The notes: generated from the letters alone by a model not told the origin. 64,000 bases of DNA from Phascolarctos cinereus (GCF_002099425.1 NW_018343991.1:14637001-14701000); one strand, 5' to 3'. Numbered from the stretch's first letter, positions 30,835 to 42,245 are shown. Numbers and translations: made by a program.

Positions 30835-31080
30835 GGGGTAGTTAGGTGGCACAATGAATAGAGCACCAGGCTTGGAATCAGGGAGACTCATCTTCATGAA
30901 TTAAAATCTGGCCTCAGACATTAGTAGCTGTGTGACTGTGGGTAAGTCACTTAACCCTATTTGCCTCAGTTTCTTTATCTGTAAAGTGAGCTGGAAAAGG
31001 AAATGGCAAACCACTCCAGTATCTTTGCCAAGAAAACCCCAAATGGGGTCATGAAAAGTCGGACATGACTGAACAACAAG
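30835..31080 (+). repeat. tRNA-RTE type SINE, near full length
   Basis: gttaggtggcacaatgaata, cttaaccctatttgcctcag, ctggaaaaggaaatggcaaa, gtcatgaaaagtcggacatg, actgaacaacaag. Confidence 0.9.
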
Positions 31081-31204
31081 AAAGAGAAAAAAAAATATGG
31101 ATTTCTATTATTGTAGGCAGTAGTGGTTGGTGGGAAGAGGCATTGCAGATTTAAAGGCTCCAATAATTGTATCTTACTTTTATGTAAGTTAAGCTGTAAG
31201 CTCC

Positions 31205-31261
31205 TTTCTCTCTCTCTGTCTCTCTGTCTCCCTCTTACCTTCCATCTCTTTCCTTCTCTGG

Positions 31262-31304
<43 letters not shown>

Positions 31305-31440
31305 TCCCTCTCTCTCTCTCTCCTCTCCCTCTCTCCCTCTCTCTCTTCCTCCCTCCCTCCCTCCCTCTCTGCCTCTCCCTCCCCCCCCCCCTTGCTGCCT
31401 CCCCTCTCTCTCTCCTCTCTGTCTGTCTCTCTGGTGTATA
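31205..31440. repeat. (CT)n-rich pyrimidine tract
   Basis: CT dinucleotides with CCCT units and a C10 run near 31381. A serine/leucine ORF over it is an artefact. Confidence 0.95.
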
Positions 31441-31459
31441 CCCCAGGGGAAAATCGGGA

Positions 31460-31560
31460 AAATTGTTTAACCTGGATCTGTATTGGTTAAAGGAGTTTCC
31501 TCACTAGAAGTTACCTACACCAATGAGATTACCAGTCCAGACCCTTCCTTTCCAAAGCAG
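31460..31560 (-). repeat. MIR3-like SINE fragment
   Basis: gagtttcctcactagaagtt and caccaatgagattaccagtc are the complement of the MIR3-like 5' part. Confidence 0.55.
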
Positions 31561-31629
31561 AAGAGAGAAGAGGCTTGTTCTGATTGACCCCAAGAGCAAA
31601 ACCAGAAGAAATGGGCGCGGGGGGGGGGG

Positions 31630-31800
31630 AGTTGCAGATAGTTGGATGTTAGTTCAATATAAGAACGAATCTGCCAACAACAAAATGGAATGGATTACTT
31701 TAGTAGGTGATGAGTTCCCTGTCACTGAAGCTGTTCAAAAAGAAGTTGATTTGTCAGCGCTCAGGTGCTGGTTGGCCCAGTTGATGTCTGAGTTTCCTTT
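31630..31800 (+). mobile_element. CR1/L3 LINE 3' fragment
   Basis: acaaaatggaatggattact, gatgagttccctgtcactga and ctgttcaaaaagaagttgat. Confidence 0.6.
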
Positions 31801-32040
31801 CAACTCCAAGATTGTGTAAGCAGTTTGTCTAAGGCCACACAAGCTGTTAGTGGCAGAAAGAGCCCTCATGGCTCTTTCTCCCAACCCACACTGCTATTCA
31901 CTTTCACATATATTCACATCAATAGCTGGTGGTCTCTCTCATTTGTGACCCTAGGCCACTGTCCACTCTCTGCACCCAGACTTGAGGTGGTTTCTGATGG
32001 ACACCTTGAGGTGTCTTCCAAAGGGAATGGGGGTGTTTGA

Positions 32041-32575
32041 GGCTAACATCATGCTGGTGTGTTAAGCATTGATGGACATTGGGACTAACTGATATAGCTG
32101 TGGTAGAGACACCAGCTTTCTATAGCTCAAGGTCATTTTGGAACAACTGTGTATTTAAAATATTATTGGTTTACCCCCCTTCCACTCCCCTTCTTTTCTT
32201 TCCTGCTGGGCCTTCATTTTCCTTAAAAGCTTCCCACAGAGGAGGCATTGTTCAGCTTCCAGTCAAAATGGTGGCACAGCTGAGGTTTTTATTTTGGTTT
32301 GCTCATGCACATGGTCAGGTGTTTGTTTATTTTCAAACAAATGGTAAGCATCTTGATGGAGCAGCTTGTGCCTTTTTTGCCAGCATGTGGTGCAAGCTCA
32401 GTCTGTAGGTGGCTCAGAGACTGGCTGTTTTCTGGGAGAGGGCCAAGTGAGGGAAAGGCAAACCCTACAGTTTATGCAGAATTGGTGTCTGCTTGAAGCT
32501 TCTTGTCTCAAAGTGGCCGCTGAATCACCTAGAGAGGATCCTTGAAAGACTCAGTGAAAGCTACCTGCTCTTTTA
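32041..32575. other. No feature recognised
   Basis: Apparently unique intron sequence; ORFs here lack support. Confidence 0.4.
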
Positions 32576-32579
32576 AATG

Positions 32580-32805
32580 TTTCATTGATAATTTTTTCTT
32601 TCTTTAATTTTTTACTTCTCTACATCACTGCTTACCAATTACCCCCCTCAACAGAAGCCCTCCCTTTTACTGAAAACTTTTTCTTTAATTAATCTAATCC
32701 TCCCACTGTCTTCCTACCCCATTGAGCAAATTAAACAACAAACGAACAAACCAGGCCCTGACAAATAAGGCCTTCAATATAGGCATGTATAGTCTAGCAA
32801 AACAA
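32580..32805 (-). mobile_element. L1-like LINE 3' untranslated fragment
   Basis: actgaaaactttttctttaa, ccccattgagcaaattaaac, gtatagtctagcaaaacaat; related to 6.7 and 63.3 kb. Confidence 0.5.
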
Positions 32806-32807
32806 TC

Positions 32808-33017
32808 GAACATAAGACCATGGATGTAGAGCTGGGAAGGATCTTAGAAGTCCTTCAGTTCAACCTCATCATTTTGGATGAGAAAACCAAGGCTTGGAGA
32901 GGTGAGATGGTTTGTTGATCATCAGGTGGGGAGTAAGCGACACAGTCAGGAGTTAATCCAAGAGCGTCTGACTCCAGAGCTGGTGTTCTTTCCGCAGTAC
33001 CATACCACCTCTCAGAT
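32808..33017 (+). repeat. MIR-class SINE (tagtcca type)
   Basis: gatgtagagctgggaaggat, gatgagaaaaccaaggcttg, gcgtctgactccagagctgg, accataccacctctc. Confidence 0.75.
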
Positions 33018-33049
33018 CCATGTTATTTACTTTCTGATAAAAAGAAATA

Positions 33050-33091
33050 TATATGTGTGTGCGTATGTGTGTCCTTGTGTGTCCTCATATG

Positions 33092-33127
<36 letters not shown>

Positions 33128-33210
33128 CACACACATACATACATATATACACACATAAATATATGCATATAAAATATATGTATATAAAATATACATATGC
33201 AAATATAATG
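33050..33210. repeat. (GT/AT/CA)n low-complexity tract
   Basis: TA units at 33094-33122 flanked by GTGT and ATACATAT units; it yields tyrosine/isoleucine-rich false ORFs. Confidence 0.9.
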
Positions 33211-33221
33211 CATATTTCATT

Positions 33222-33457
33222 ACTCATTCTATTCAGTTGTTTCCCATTCTTCATGACCCCTTTTTGGGTTTTCTTGGCAAAGCTACTGGAATGGTTTGCC
33301 ATTTTCTTCTCCAGTTCATTTTACAGATGAGGAAACTGAGGCAAACAGGGTTAAGTGACTTGCCCAGGATCACAGAGCTAGCAAATGTCTGAGGCCAGAT
33401 TTTAAACTTGGGTCTTTCTGATTCCAGGTCCAGTTCTCTACTCACTGAGCCATTTAG
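33222..33457 (-). repeat. tRNA-RTE type SINE
   Basis: ttcttcatgaccccttttt, gggttttcttggcaaagcta, ggcaaacagggttaagtgac, ttccaggtccagttctctac. Confidence 0.9.
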
Positions 33458-33525
33458 ATATACATCTACATCTATATCTACATCTACATCTACATCTACA
33501 TCTACATCTACATCTACATCTACAC

Positions 33526-33580
<55 letters not shown>

Positions 33581-33581
33581 T

Positions 33582-33616
<35 letters not shown>

Positions 33617-33707
33617 TACATATACATATATATACTACATGTACACCATTTACACACATATATTTATATATACACATATATGTATAATAAACATAGATGT
33701 AATAATG

Positions 33708-33738
<31 letters not shown>

Positions 33739-33740
33739 GG
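33458..33740. repeat. Compound microsatellite (ATCTAC)n-(ACACAT)n-(AAT)n
   Basis: Hexamer acatct units to about 33522, then acacat hexamers to about 33640, then AT-rich steps, and AAT units at 33703-33737. Confidence 0.95.
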
Positions 33741-33979
33741 TTGTACCTTATCTCTTCTGTTTCCTTATGCATTAGGTTATTACCAACATTATGTCTTTAC
33801 TGTTGTCATCAGTATATGTGTTCTTATTCTTTTTTTCTGGGTTCAGCATTACTTTCTATAAGTCTTTCCAGGTTTATTTATATTCCATTTCTCTGACTTT
33901 CTGTGGCACAGCACGTTTTATGGCCTCTGGCTCAGCTCATTGGGTGAATTCCCTACAGAGGATATAAAGGACAACATAG

Positions 33980-35300
33980 ATGAGAGGTCAGGTCCACACG
34001 TTAACAAGCATTTATTAAACTGCTGTGTGCCAGGTGCTGTGCTAGGAGCTGCAACTATGAAGAAAGGCAAAAAATACCCTTTTCCTTCAAGGAGCTTATT
34101 TACTAATGGAAGAAAGAACAGTGGTATATCTCCAAGAGGTGTGCAGGGTAAATTGGAGGTAAGCTCAGAGGGAAGGCATCAGCATTGACAGGGAGCAAGA
34201 AAGGCTTCTTGCAGATGGAAGAATTTTAGCTATGACTTGGCAGGAAGCCAGCAAAACCAGGAGAGATAGAGATGAGGTAGGAGAGCATTCCAGGAGTAGG
34301 GGACAGCCAGTGAAAAGTCATGCTCATGAGATAGTGTCTTGTGTGAAGAACAGCGAGAAAACCGGTTTGACTGGATTGTAGTGTATGTAGAGGGGAATAA
34401 AATGTGAGAAGACTGGAAAGGTAGGAAGGGGCCAGGTCGTAAAGAGCTTTGAAAGTCAAACAGAGGATTTTATACTTGATTGTGGAAGTAATAGGCAGTC
34501 AGTAGAGTTTATTTGATAGGGAGATGATATGGTTAGACTTGAGCTTTAGAAAGATCACTTTGACAGCTGAGTTTGGGGAAAGATGAAGGAGACCAACCAG
34601 TTACTGAAGTAGTCCAGTTCATTAGCTTTGGCAATTAAGAGATCAGTTTGGGAAGAGCAGTTTCAGTTAATGATGAGGTCAGAAGCCAGACCATAGAGAA
34701 ATAAGAAGAAAGCTAGAGGAAAGGAATTGACAGCACGGATTATGGAAGGCCTTTAGAAGGAGTTTAGTCTTAAGAAGGAGGAGATACATTGGACACTAGC
34801 TAGTGGGGATGGGTGGAGCAGATGGGTTTTTTAAGGATAGAAGTGATATGGAAGTATTTGTAGGCATCAAGGAAGCAGCTACTGGACAAACAGATCAGTG
34901 AGAGGGTCGGGATGATAGAGGGGGCATTCTCCTGGAGAAGGTGGAATAGAATGGGCTCACTTGTGTGTGGAGAGCTTTGCCTTGGCAAGAAGGGCCACCT
35001 TATCGTGTGAGACAGGGGTGAAGGCAGAGATAATGACATGATAGGAAGTGAGGAGGAGGGGAGAAGAGAGACCCTCTTGACAAATGGCCTCAATTTTTTT
35101 TAGTGAAATGTGAAACAAAGTTCTCAGCAGAGGGGGAGCAAGTTATGCAGGTTTGAGGAGAGATGAAAAGATTTGGAAAAGCCTGTGGCAGTGGGGTACT
35201 TAGCCAAGAGGGAAGTATAAAAGGATTAACTCATGGCAGAATGTGCTTTGTGAAGAAGTATGAATGAGTTGTAAACTGCACAAGAGTACCCTACCCTAGA
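33980..35300 (+). repeat. Long old interspersed repeat, copy 2
   Basis: Begins like a MIR-class left end (caagcatttattaaactgct, gtgccaggtgctgtgctagg) and continues aaggagcttatttactaatg, gagagcattccaggagtagg, aggggccaggtcgtaaagag, gatatggttagacttgagc. It is colinear with 11965-13230 for at least its first 650 bases; the later part is looser. Confidence 0.65.
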
Positions 35301-35439
35301 CCCACTGATGACGTTACAAAATAATAAAATCAATCAAGTATTTGTACATATGGTTCAATAATAGTCCAAATAGAGCAGAGATTACAGTTGGAAGCAAGAT
35401 CTTCCTGATCTTCCATTTTGCAAGGACATCAAGATCACA

Positions 35440-35970
35440 GAATTTGAGGGTTAGTTGTATGGAACCTTAAAGGCCATCTAGTACAATCCACACTCAACAA
35501 GAATGCCCACTGTAGCGTGAAAGATCAATGGTAATCCATGTTCTGCCGGAAGACTTCTAAGATGTTCACCACCTCTTGAACCATCTTATACCACTTTTGG
35601 ACAGTTCTCATCATTTTTTCCCTCACATTAAGTCTAAATTTGCCCCTTAGCATCTTCTACCCTTTTGTCCTGGTTCTGCCTTTTTAAACAAACAGAACAA
35701 TAATAGCTAACATTTATATAGCGCTTTAAGGCCTGCAACACTTTGTGTCTGTTATCTCATTTGAACAAGTCTCTGCCACATTGGAACCGTTCCATGTTCT
35801 GTTCCCTCCACCCTTTCCCTTATGCTCTCTTCTCTTCTCTCAGCTAAACATTCCCAAGTCCCTCTTCTGATCCTCGCATGATATGAACTCAAGGCCTTTC
35901 ATCATCACTGTTGCCCTCCAGACATTGTCTGTCTTCTTAAACAGTGATAACACCACAAGGCCTCCTCAAT
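35440..35970 (-). mobile_element. CR1/L3 LINE 3' fragment with a MIR inside
   Basis: In reverse: taaaggccatctagtacaat, cacttttggacagttctcat, tcacattaagtctaaatttg, ctcagctaaacattcccaag, tcactgttgccctccagaca. A MIR piece (aatagctaacatttatatagc) interrupts at about 35695-35765. Confidence 0.75.
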
Positions 35971-36196
35971 AAGGTTATAGACTCATAATCTCAGAAGCTA
36001 TCCAGTTGTACAGTCCTTGATTTTTGTCTGCCCTTCCCCCTTTGGCTCCCTTTTTTTTGGGGGGGCGGGAGGAGCATTATTTCTACTGATGTTTTTAGAA
36101 CTTAATTCTTTAGAATACCCTCTTCCTCCAACACTGACTTTGCCATTTATCCTTTCTCGGAGGTTGATTTTGCCTTTACTTTTGAATCATGAACCA

Positions 36197-36400
36197 AAGC
36201 TGTGTGGTGCAGCAGAAGGATAACTAGATTTGAATCAGAGGACCTGGTACAGATCCTGTCTCTGCTACTAATAAGTGGCAGGTTTGTGTGTCCTTGGCCA
36301 CATCATTTCACCTCTTGGGGCCTTGGTTTCCTCTCTTGTAAAATGAAGGGGTCAGAACAGATGACCCCTAAGTTCTCTTCCAGTTCTGAATCTGGGATCC
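36197..36400 (+). repeat. tRNA-headed CORE-SINE
   Basis: atttgaatcagaggacctgg, cttggccacatcatttcacc, cttgtaaaatgaaggggtca, gttctgaatctgggatcc. Confidence 0.7.
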
Positions 36401-36689
36401 TATTCTTTCTGAGATGGAGTGGTTGACTGCTCCCAAGGTTCTCACCACAGTTCTACTTCTGCAACCAGTTTCTTCTTGTTGCTCAGAATCAGATCTAGAA
36501 TAGAAATTTTCTTATCACTTCCTCTTTTAAAAAAATTATTATTATTAAGGCCTGTCAAGGATGAATCCGCTGCACTGCTTTTGGTGGAGAGAGAAGGAAC
36601 AATCAGATAGCTGTGGCTCCCTGTCCCTACAACTGCCCAATCATGTTTGTGATCTGTTTCCTGAACTCCTTATCGAATTCCTTCTTCTG

Positions 36690-37680
36690 TCCTGGTGGTC
36701 TGTAGCGGACCTCAGCACAACTGGCGAAGGCTAGATGTTGTCCCAATTCTCCAAAAAGAAAAGAGGATAAAGCCTATATTGGACAATTGGCTAATCACTT
36801 TGACTTCTTTTCCTGGAAAAATTCTATTAAAGGGATGGTTCGTGAGTTGTTTAGGAAAGAAAACATTGATTGCTAACAGCATGACTTCATCAAGGAGGGT
36901 TTGTATCAGACTAACCTCTTTTCTTTTTTAAATGGGGCTACTACTAGACTGGTAGCTCAAGAGTGCTGTGGATATAACACGCTTGAAGTTTAGCAAAACA
37001 TTTGAAAATCCTTCATTCACTCCTTGTGGAAAAGATGGAGAGACATGTACTAGCTAGTTGTACATTTTGGTGGATTAAGAATTGATTGAATGCTCATCCT
37101 AAAGAGTAGTTATTAATATTTTGATAGCAATTTGGAGGGAGGTCTCCAGTGGAGTACCTTGGGGATCTCTCCTTGACCTTGTGCTATTTAACATTTTTTT
37201 TTCCAGTAAATTGGATGAAGCTGTAGATCGCATGCTTATCAAATTTTCACATGGAAGGAAACTAAGAAGTGTTTCTAATATTTTGGATGACAGATACAAA
37301 GAGATCTTGACAAGTTGAACCACCAGACTTATAACTAATTAGATTTAAATTTAATAGCCATACATGTGAAGTCCTAGCCTGGGTTCAAAAATTTAACTTT
37401 GTGAATAAAAGATGAGGGAATCATGGCTATACAACAGTTAACTATGAAAAAGGTTTGGCAATTTTTAGTAAACTGTATGCTTAATATATATTAATCCGTG
37501 TAATGTGGACTAAAGAAAAACAACAAAAAGCAACCCAATGCTGCTATCGAAGACTGCAGTGAGCGAGGCCTGGTGTCCACAAAGAATTCTGTTGTGTTCT
37601 ACGCTGTCATATTCAATTCTGTATGTCACATTTTAGGAATGACCTTGACAAATTGAAGTCGGTCCCGAGGAAGGTGAGGG
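36690..37680 (+). mobile_element. CR1/L3 LINE: broken ORF2 and 3' part
   Basis: Reverse transcriptase remnants are readable: SSGVPWGSLLDLVLFNIFF then KLDEAVDRMLIKFSHGRKL (37147-37270) match the CR1-class pattern GVPQGSVLGPLLFNIFIND with the following LIKFADDTKL-like block. The catalytic D-D pair is lost (SHGRK). Farther 3', tgtcacattttaggaatgacc and ttgacaaattgaag match the CR1/L3 C-terminal end. Many stops and frame changes; it is inactive. Confidence 0.8.
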
Positions 37681-37834
37681 AACTTGGTGGTGAGGGAACT
37701 TGGAATAAAAGCATGGGTGACATAATTATTTGCAGATGGAACAAAGCTGGGAGGATGATTAACGTGTCTGATGGCAGTCAAAATCCAAAATGATCTTCAT
37801 AGGCTAGTTTGTATGTTTGTGGGTTTGTGTTGTC

Positions 37835-38100
37835 CAGACTTGTGACTTCATTGGTCTCCTCCAACTGAGGAAATTCCCTCTACCAATGTAGATGGGTAGC
37901 TGTGCAATAACTCATGTTAGAGGATTGTTTGGGGGCACTAAGAAGTTAAGTGACTTGCCCAGAGTCAGGACTTGAATGTATTTAGGTATTCTAGATTCTC
38001 TAGCCATCATGCCAAGCGGCTACTCTTAATGAATTAAATAAACATTTATTAAGAATCTGTTATGTGCTAGACACTATGCTAAGCACTGGATTTTAATGAA
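37835..38100 (+). repeat. MIR3-like SINE followed by MIR-class fragment
   Basis: cttgtgacttcattggtctc, attccctctaccaatgtaga, aagttaagtgacttgcccag; then aacatttattaagaatctgt and atgctaagcactgg. Confidence 0.7.
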
Positions 38101-38324
38101 ATGAAATTAATTATTAATGAAATATAACGGATAAATGTAAAGTCTTATACCTGAGTTAAAAAATTAACTTCACAAATATAAGGTACATGTGTATGTGGCC
38201 AGATAGCAGTTTGTCTAAAATGACGTGTGGGTTTTGGTGTATTGTAAGCTTGATGTAAGTATGATATGACCATCAAAAAAAATTAATGCAATCTCAGGCA
38301 ACATTTAAAAAGATAGTGATCAGG

Positions 38325-38470
38325 GGGCAGCTAGGTAGTGCAGTGGATAGAGCACTGGCCCTTGATTCAGGAGGACCTGAGTTCAAATGTGGCCTCAGAC
38401 ACATAACACTTACTAGCTGTGTGACCTTGGGCAAGTCACTTAACCCCATTGCCTAGCCAAAAAAAAAAAA
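38325..38470 (+). repeat. WSINE1-type SINE with target duplication
   Basis: Full plus copy with A tail. Flanks aagatagtgatcagg and aagacagcgatcagg are the diverged target duplication, inside a CR1/L3 copy. Confidence 0.9.
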
Positions 38471-39095
38471 AAGACAGCGATCAGGGCCAGGTTGGTGATT
38501 GTTCTGCTGTATGCTCTCTTGGTCAGATGACATCTGGTGCGTTGTGTTCAGGTCTGGGTGATGCATTTTAGGAAGGACATTAATACATTGGAGAGCGTCC
38601 AGTGAAAGATTACGATGATGTCAAAGGACCTCAAAATCATGCCATGTATGCGAGTATTAGTCGAAGGAACACTGGGTTTGTTCATTCTGGAGAAGAGAAG
38701 ACTTGCTGGGGTGGATTGTGGCGGAAGACTGATATGAGCTGTCTTCAAATATTTGAAGGGCTATGTTTCCATGTGAAAACTTTGTTTTGCTTCGTCCCAG
38801 GAGATGGAAGTAGGAGTGATGGATAGAAGCTGCAAAGAGGAAAGTTTAGGTTTGAAGCAAGGAAAAGTATCCTTTGTTTTCTCATCAGGAAAATGTGTTT
38901 ATATGTACGTTATAATATATATGCAGGTTGGGGGTGGGGTGAGGGAACACAGAGGTGTTGAACTAAATCATGTCTAGGATTCATTCCAGCTCTTAATTCC
39001 TTCAGTCCTTTGACTAGGAAGGCAATGAGCAATTTGTTGTTATTCAGTCATATTTCAGTGGTGTTGGACTCTTAATACCATTTGTGGGTTTTCTT

Positions 39096-39273
39096 TCTTT
39101 TTTTTTTGTTTTTTTGGGTTTTTTTTTTTAATTTTTAGGCAGCTGGGGTTAAGTGACTTGCTCAGGGTCACACAGCTAGTAAATGCTAAGGGTTTGGTCT
39201 GAGACCGGATTTGAACTCAGTTCCTTCTGACTTCATGGCCGGTGCTCTATCCACTGTGCCACCTAACTGCCCC
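39096..39273 (-). repeat. WSINE1-type SINE
   Basis: Long T/G-rich tail, then aggcagctggggttaagtga to gccacctaactgcccc. Confidence 0.85.
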
Positions 39274-39299
39274 TAAAAGATTCTATGGTCTGACACTTC

Positions 39300-39451
39300 T
39301 TTTTTTTGTTGTTGTTATTTTAGGCAGTGGAGTTAAGTGACTTGCCCAGGGTCACACAGCTAGTAAGTGTCAGCTCTCTGAGGCCAGATTTGAACTCAGG
39401 TCCTCCTGACTTGCAAGACCGGAGCTTATCCACTTCGCCACCTAGCTGCCC
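39300..39451 (-). repeat. WSINE1-type SINE
   Basis: aggcagtggagttaagtgac to cgccacctagctgcccc. It ends directly at the second copy of the 18-base target duplication CCATTTGTGGGTTTTCTT (39452-39469). Confidence 0.85.
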
Positions 39452-39540
39452 CCATTTGTGGGTTTTCTTGGCAGAGATACTAGAGTGGTTTGCCATTTCC
39501 TTCTCCATCTCATTTTACAGATGAGGCTTCTTTTCACTTT

Positions 39541-39829
39541 TCTGCATTTCTAGTTCACTTCGATGTGCAATTTGGAGGTAAAATTAATCCGATCAGTTGT
39601 ATCCACAGAAGTTGGATTCACCACATGGGGAGGTGTGAGTCTAGGTATTGGCAATTTTAGGCCAAGGGCCGTGAGCCTCCTGTGGTTTGTCACTCCCCAT
39701 TCTGTCTAGGCAGTCTTTGAGGCAGGAGCACTGTCCCAGTCCTAACAAAAGGGTGGAAGCTCTTTAGATTGAATGACTTTGCTCTCTATTCTTAGAGTTA
39801 GATTTTTAAAAAGGGAGGCAAAGCATCAA
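39541..39829. other. No feature recognised
   Basis: Unassigned intron sequence. Confidence 0.4.
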
Positions 39830-39950
39830 TCCCATGCTTACTAAATGCCAGCTGCTGTGCTAACCACTAGGAATAAAAATAAAACAAGTAAAGGGGACCC
39901 TGCCCTCAAGGAGTTTACATTCTAACCTGGGGAAGAAAACACAGGGAGGG
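39830..39950 (+). repeat. MIR-class left-end fragment
   Basis: tgcttactaaatgccagctg, aaggggaccctgccctcaag and gagtttacattctaacctgg. Confidence 0.65.
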
Positions 39951-40194
39951 GCAGTACACCCATGAAGATGGCTGGGAAGTGGTATGGAAGCCTGTTGCGG
40001 ACCAGATAAGTGAAAAGGTCAAGTCTCAGAGCTAGGCACCTCACGGATAGCTTCCAAAGTTGTGTTGAAGAGGGAGAAGGAAAGAGAAGATGAGGATGAT
40101 CTCTGGAATATAGTCAGTATGATGGGGAAATGGCAGAGAAGAGAGTTAATAAGGCTTTTGGTAACATTTTTTGACTGTTATATCGGGGTTAGGA

Positions 40195-40440
40195 AGGGAA
40201 ACAGGGATCTTTATAGGAAGGGGTCTCAAAGCCATCAGGGATTAGGATCAGTGAAAGGAACTGGGGATGTTTTACCTGAAGAAGAGATTTGCCTTTGGAG
40301 GGATGTGATTTCAGCCTCCTAGTATTTGATGGACTGTAAGGTGGAAGAGAGATTGACAATCTCAGAACATAGAACTGCGAACATTGGGCAGGAGTGACCA
40401 AGAGGCAGATTTCAGTTAATGTTTAAAAAAAAAAGGCAAA
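40195..40440 (+). mobile_element. CR1/L3 LINE 3' fragment
   Basis: gtgaaaggaactggggatgt, cctagtatttgatggactg, gtggaagagagattgacaat. Confidence 0.65.
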
Positions 40441-40519
40441 CAATACTTCCTAATAACCAAAGCTATCTAAAAGTTGAAGGAAGCAGAGACACCCTTGTTG
40501 GCCTCCCTTCAAGCATCCC

Positions 40520-40640
40520 ATGTAGGATATCAGGAACTTGAGGGCAGGGGCCACTTTTCATTTAGCCTTTGTCACTCCAGCACCAAATACAGTGCCTGGC
40601 ACATACTACATGTTTTAAGAAATGTTTGTTAGATTTTATT
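40520..40640 (+). repeat. L2 3' tail
   Basis: aacttgagggcaggggccac, agtgcctggcacatactaca. Confidence 0.65.
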
Positions 40641-41100
40641 GAAAGTTGTAAAGGGTGGACCTGGGCTTAATGTACCTGTGACTTTTAACATCACAGTAGG
40701 GCTGGAAGTAGAGGAGCTAGATTCCTGTGTGGGCAGAAAGCGTAAGGTTTTATGATTCTACTGTGTGAAAATAAACTGGAAATGTTATTCTCATTGTATC
40801 TTGTTATATGTCTTTTGTATCTTATTCTGATCTTGTTAACTTTCTTTTATAAAAGAGTTGTGTTTCCTAGTGAAGATATGAGGTTGATTATTAACCCAGA
40901 GACAGGGCTAGGAACAAACACCTAATGACTGCTTATGAATTATTCCTTGGGAACATGAGGAGGGTTTCTGAATGGGGAAGGATGTCTTGTTGCTGATCCT
41001 CCCCTCTCCCTCCCTCCTGCTATTTTTACTTCCTCCTCTCACACGCCCACCTGCTCCATCCAGTGCCAGAGAGTTTCATGTTCTCAAAGGGACACTCCAG
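40641..41100. other. No feature recognised
   Basis: Unassigned intron sequence with a pyrimidine-rich patch near 41000. Confidence 0.4.
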
Positions 41101-41319
41101 AAGTCATGTTCTTCAGCTCAATAAAAAAATCTATTGGGTCCCTCCTGTGTGCAAGGCACTAAGGTGTGACTCCATGGCTCACAGAGCCCCTGAAGCTAAA
41201 CTGGGCCTTCTGATGGCTAGTAAATAGATTGTCAACTTGGCCAGGACACACTGTGTCGGTGCTTGGCTCATTGATTTTCATGTGTGCTAAGTCTTCTCTA
41301 GGTAAGACATGATAAATCA

Positions 41320-41600
41320 AAGGAGAACAGTCTAGGTTGGGAGATGAGATAGAAGTATAAAAATATCAAAGCATTGTGGATTACATTGAATTTGAACTGG
41401 TTGCCTATCTGTGGCTCATAAAAAAAAAATCCACGATCTCCCACTGCATCTGGGGCCATCTCCAGTTGTGTTGATCTGTATCTCGCCACTGGGCCCGGAT
41501 GGTTCTGGAGAAGAAACTGAGGTTGGTGACTTTGCACAGCCACTTGCCTGTCATGACACCACCTCTTTGATGTCATAGTCCTCTTCAAGAACAGAGGGCA
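41320..41600 (+). repeat. Interspersed repeat, same family as 3625-3745
   Basis: gatctcccactgcatctggg, gccatctccagttgtgttga, tcgccactgggcccggatgg, tctggagaagaaactgaggt, and tagtcctcttcaagaacaga. Common in marsupial sequence as I remember it; name not known to me. Confidence 0.6.
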
Positions 41601-41637
41601 AATAACAACTTGCTACACATTATGATCTCAAGGCAGT

Positions 41638-41905
41638 TGGGCAGCTCGGTGGCACAGTGGATAGAGCACTGGGCTGGGAGGCAGGAAGACCTGAGTTCAA
41701 ATCCAGCCTCAAACACTTACTAGTTAACTGTATGACCTTGGGCAAGTCACTTATCCTCTGCCTACCTATCTTTTTTCTACCATAAAATGGGGATAATAAT
41801 AGCATCTCATGGGGTTGTTGTGAGGATCAAATGAGACAATATTTATGAAGCACTTAGCACAGTGCCTGACACGTAGCAGGTACTTAATAAATGCTTGTTT
41901 CTTTC
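41638..41905 (+). repeat. tRNA-headed CORE-SINE, long 3' form, nearly complete
   Basis: gggcagctcggtggcacagt, gacctgagttcaaatccagc, gaccttgggcaagtcactta, catggggttgttgtgaggat, agtgcctgacacgtagcagg, ataaatgcttgtttc. It is the best example of the long form in this window. Confidence 0.85.
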
Positions 41906-42119
41906 TTTCCTTCCTTTTCCAGGTGTGTGTGTGGTGGTGTAACCATCATGTGTCCATGTACTTTCACCCTTCTGGTCTTATAAAAAATTCAAGGCTTCCA
42001 TCTTGAGATATAGTTGAGTATAACTTTGCACCTCCCTTACACACGAGTCAGGAATCTGACAAAGCCAGTGGAACCTCAGTTATGGAAATACCATTTTGAT
42101 CCTTTGATTAGTAAATCTA

Positions 42120-42245
42120 ATGGGACCAAGGCTCTTGTAAAAACTCCCATTTCTGTAGTCTTTTGTAGTTTACAAAGTACTTTACTTACAACAGTCCTCA
42201 GGGGGCAGAATATTTTTACCCCCATTTTAACCAATAAATGAATGA
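42120..42245 (+). repeat. MIR
   Basis: gtagtttacaaagtacttta and tttacccccattttaacca. Confidence 0.6.

Larger units (their letters stand above)
37686..38890 (+). mobile_element. CR1/L3 LINE, second copy, several times interrupted
   Basis: Starts inside the reverse transcriptase part (tttgcagatggaacaaagct, gggaggatgattaacgtg). It resumes at about 38110 (taaatgtaaagtcttatacc) and, after a SINE, runs through ggaaggacattaatacattg, gagagcgtccagtg and tcttcaaatatttgaagggc. The break near 37.82-38.10 kb is filled by a MIR3-like SINE and a MIR-class fragment. Confidence 0.75.
39035..39540 (-). repeat. tRNA-RTE type SINE split by two younger SINEs
   Basis: Left part tgttattcagtcatatttca to the first target copy at 39078-39095. 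The right part continues from 39452 with ttttcttggcagagatacta and cattttacagatgagg. Confidence 0.85.

Noticed and set aside
33458-33640. CRISPR-like regular repeat
   Set aside because: Units are six bases with no spacers; it is a microsatellite.
33027-33896. Thr/His- and Cys/Met-rich ORFs on both strands
   Set aside because: Translations of the hexamer microsatellite; no non-repeat coding sequence is joined to them.
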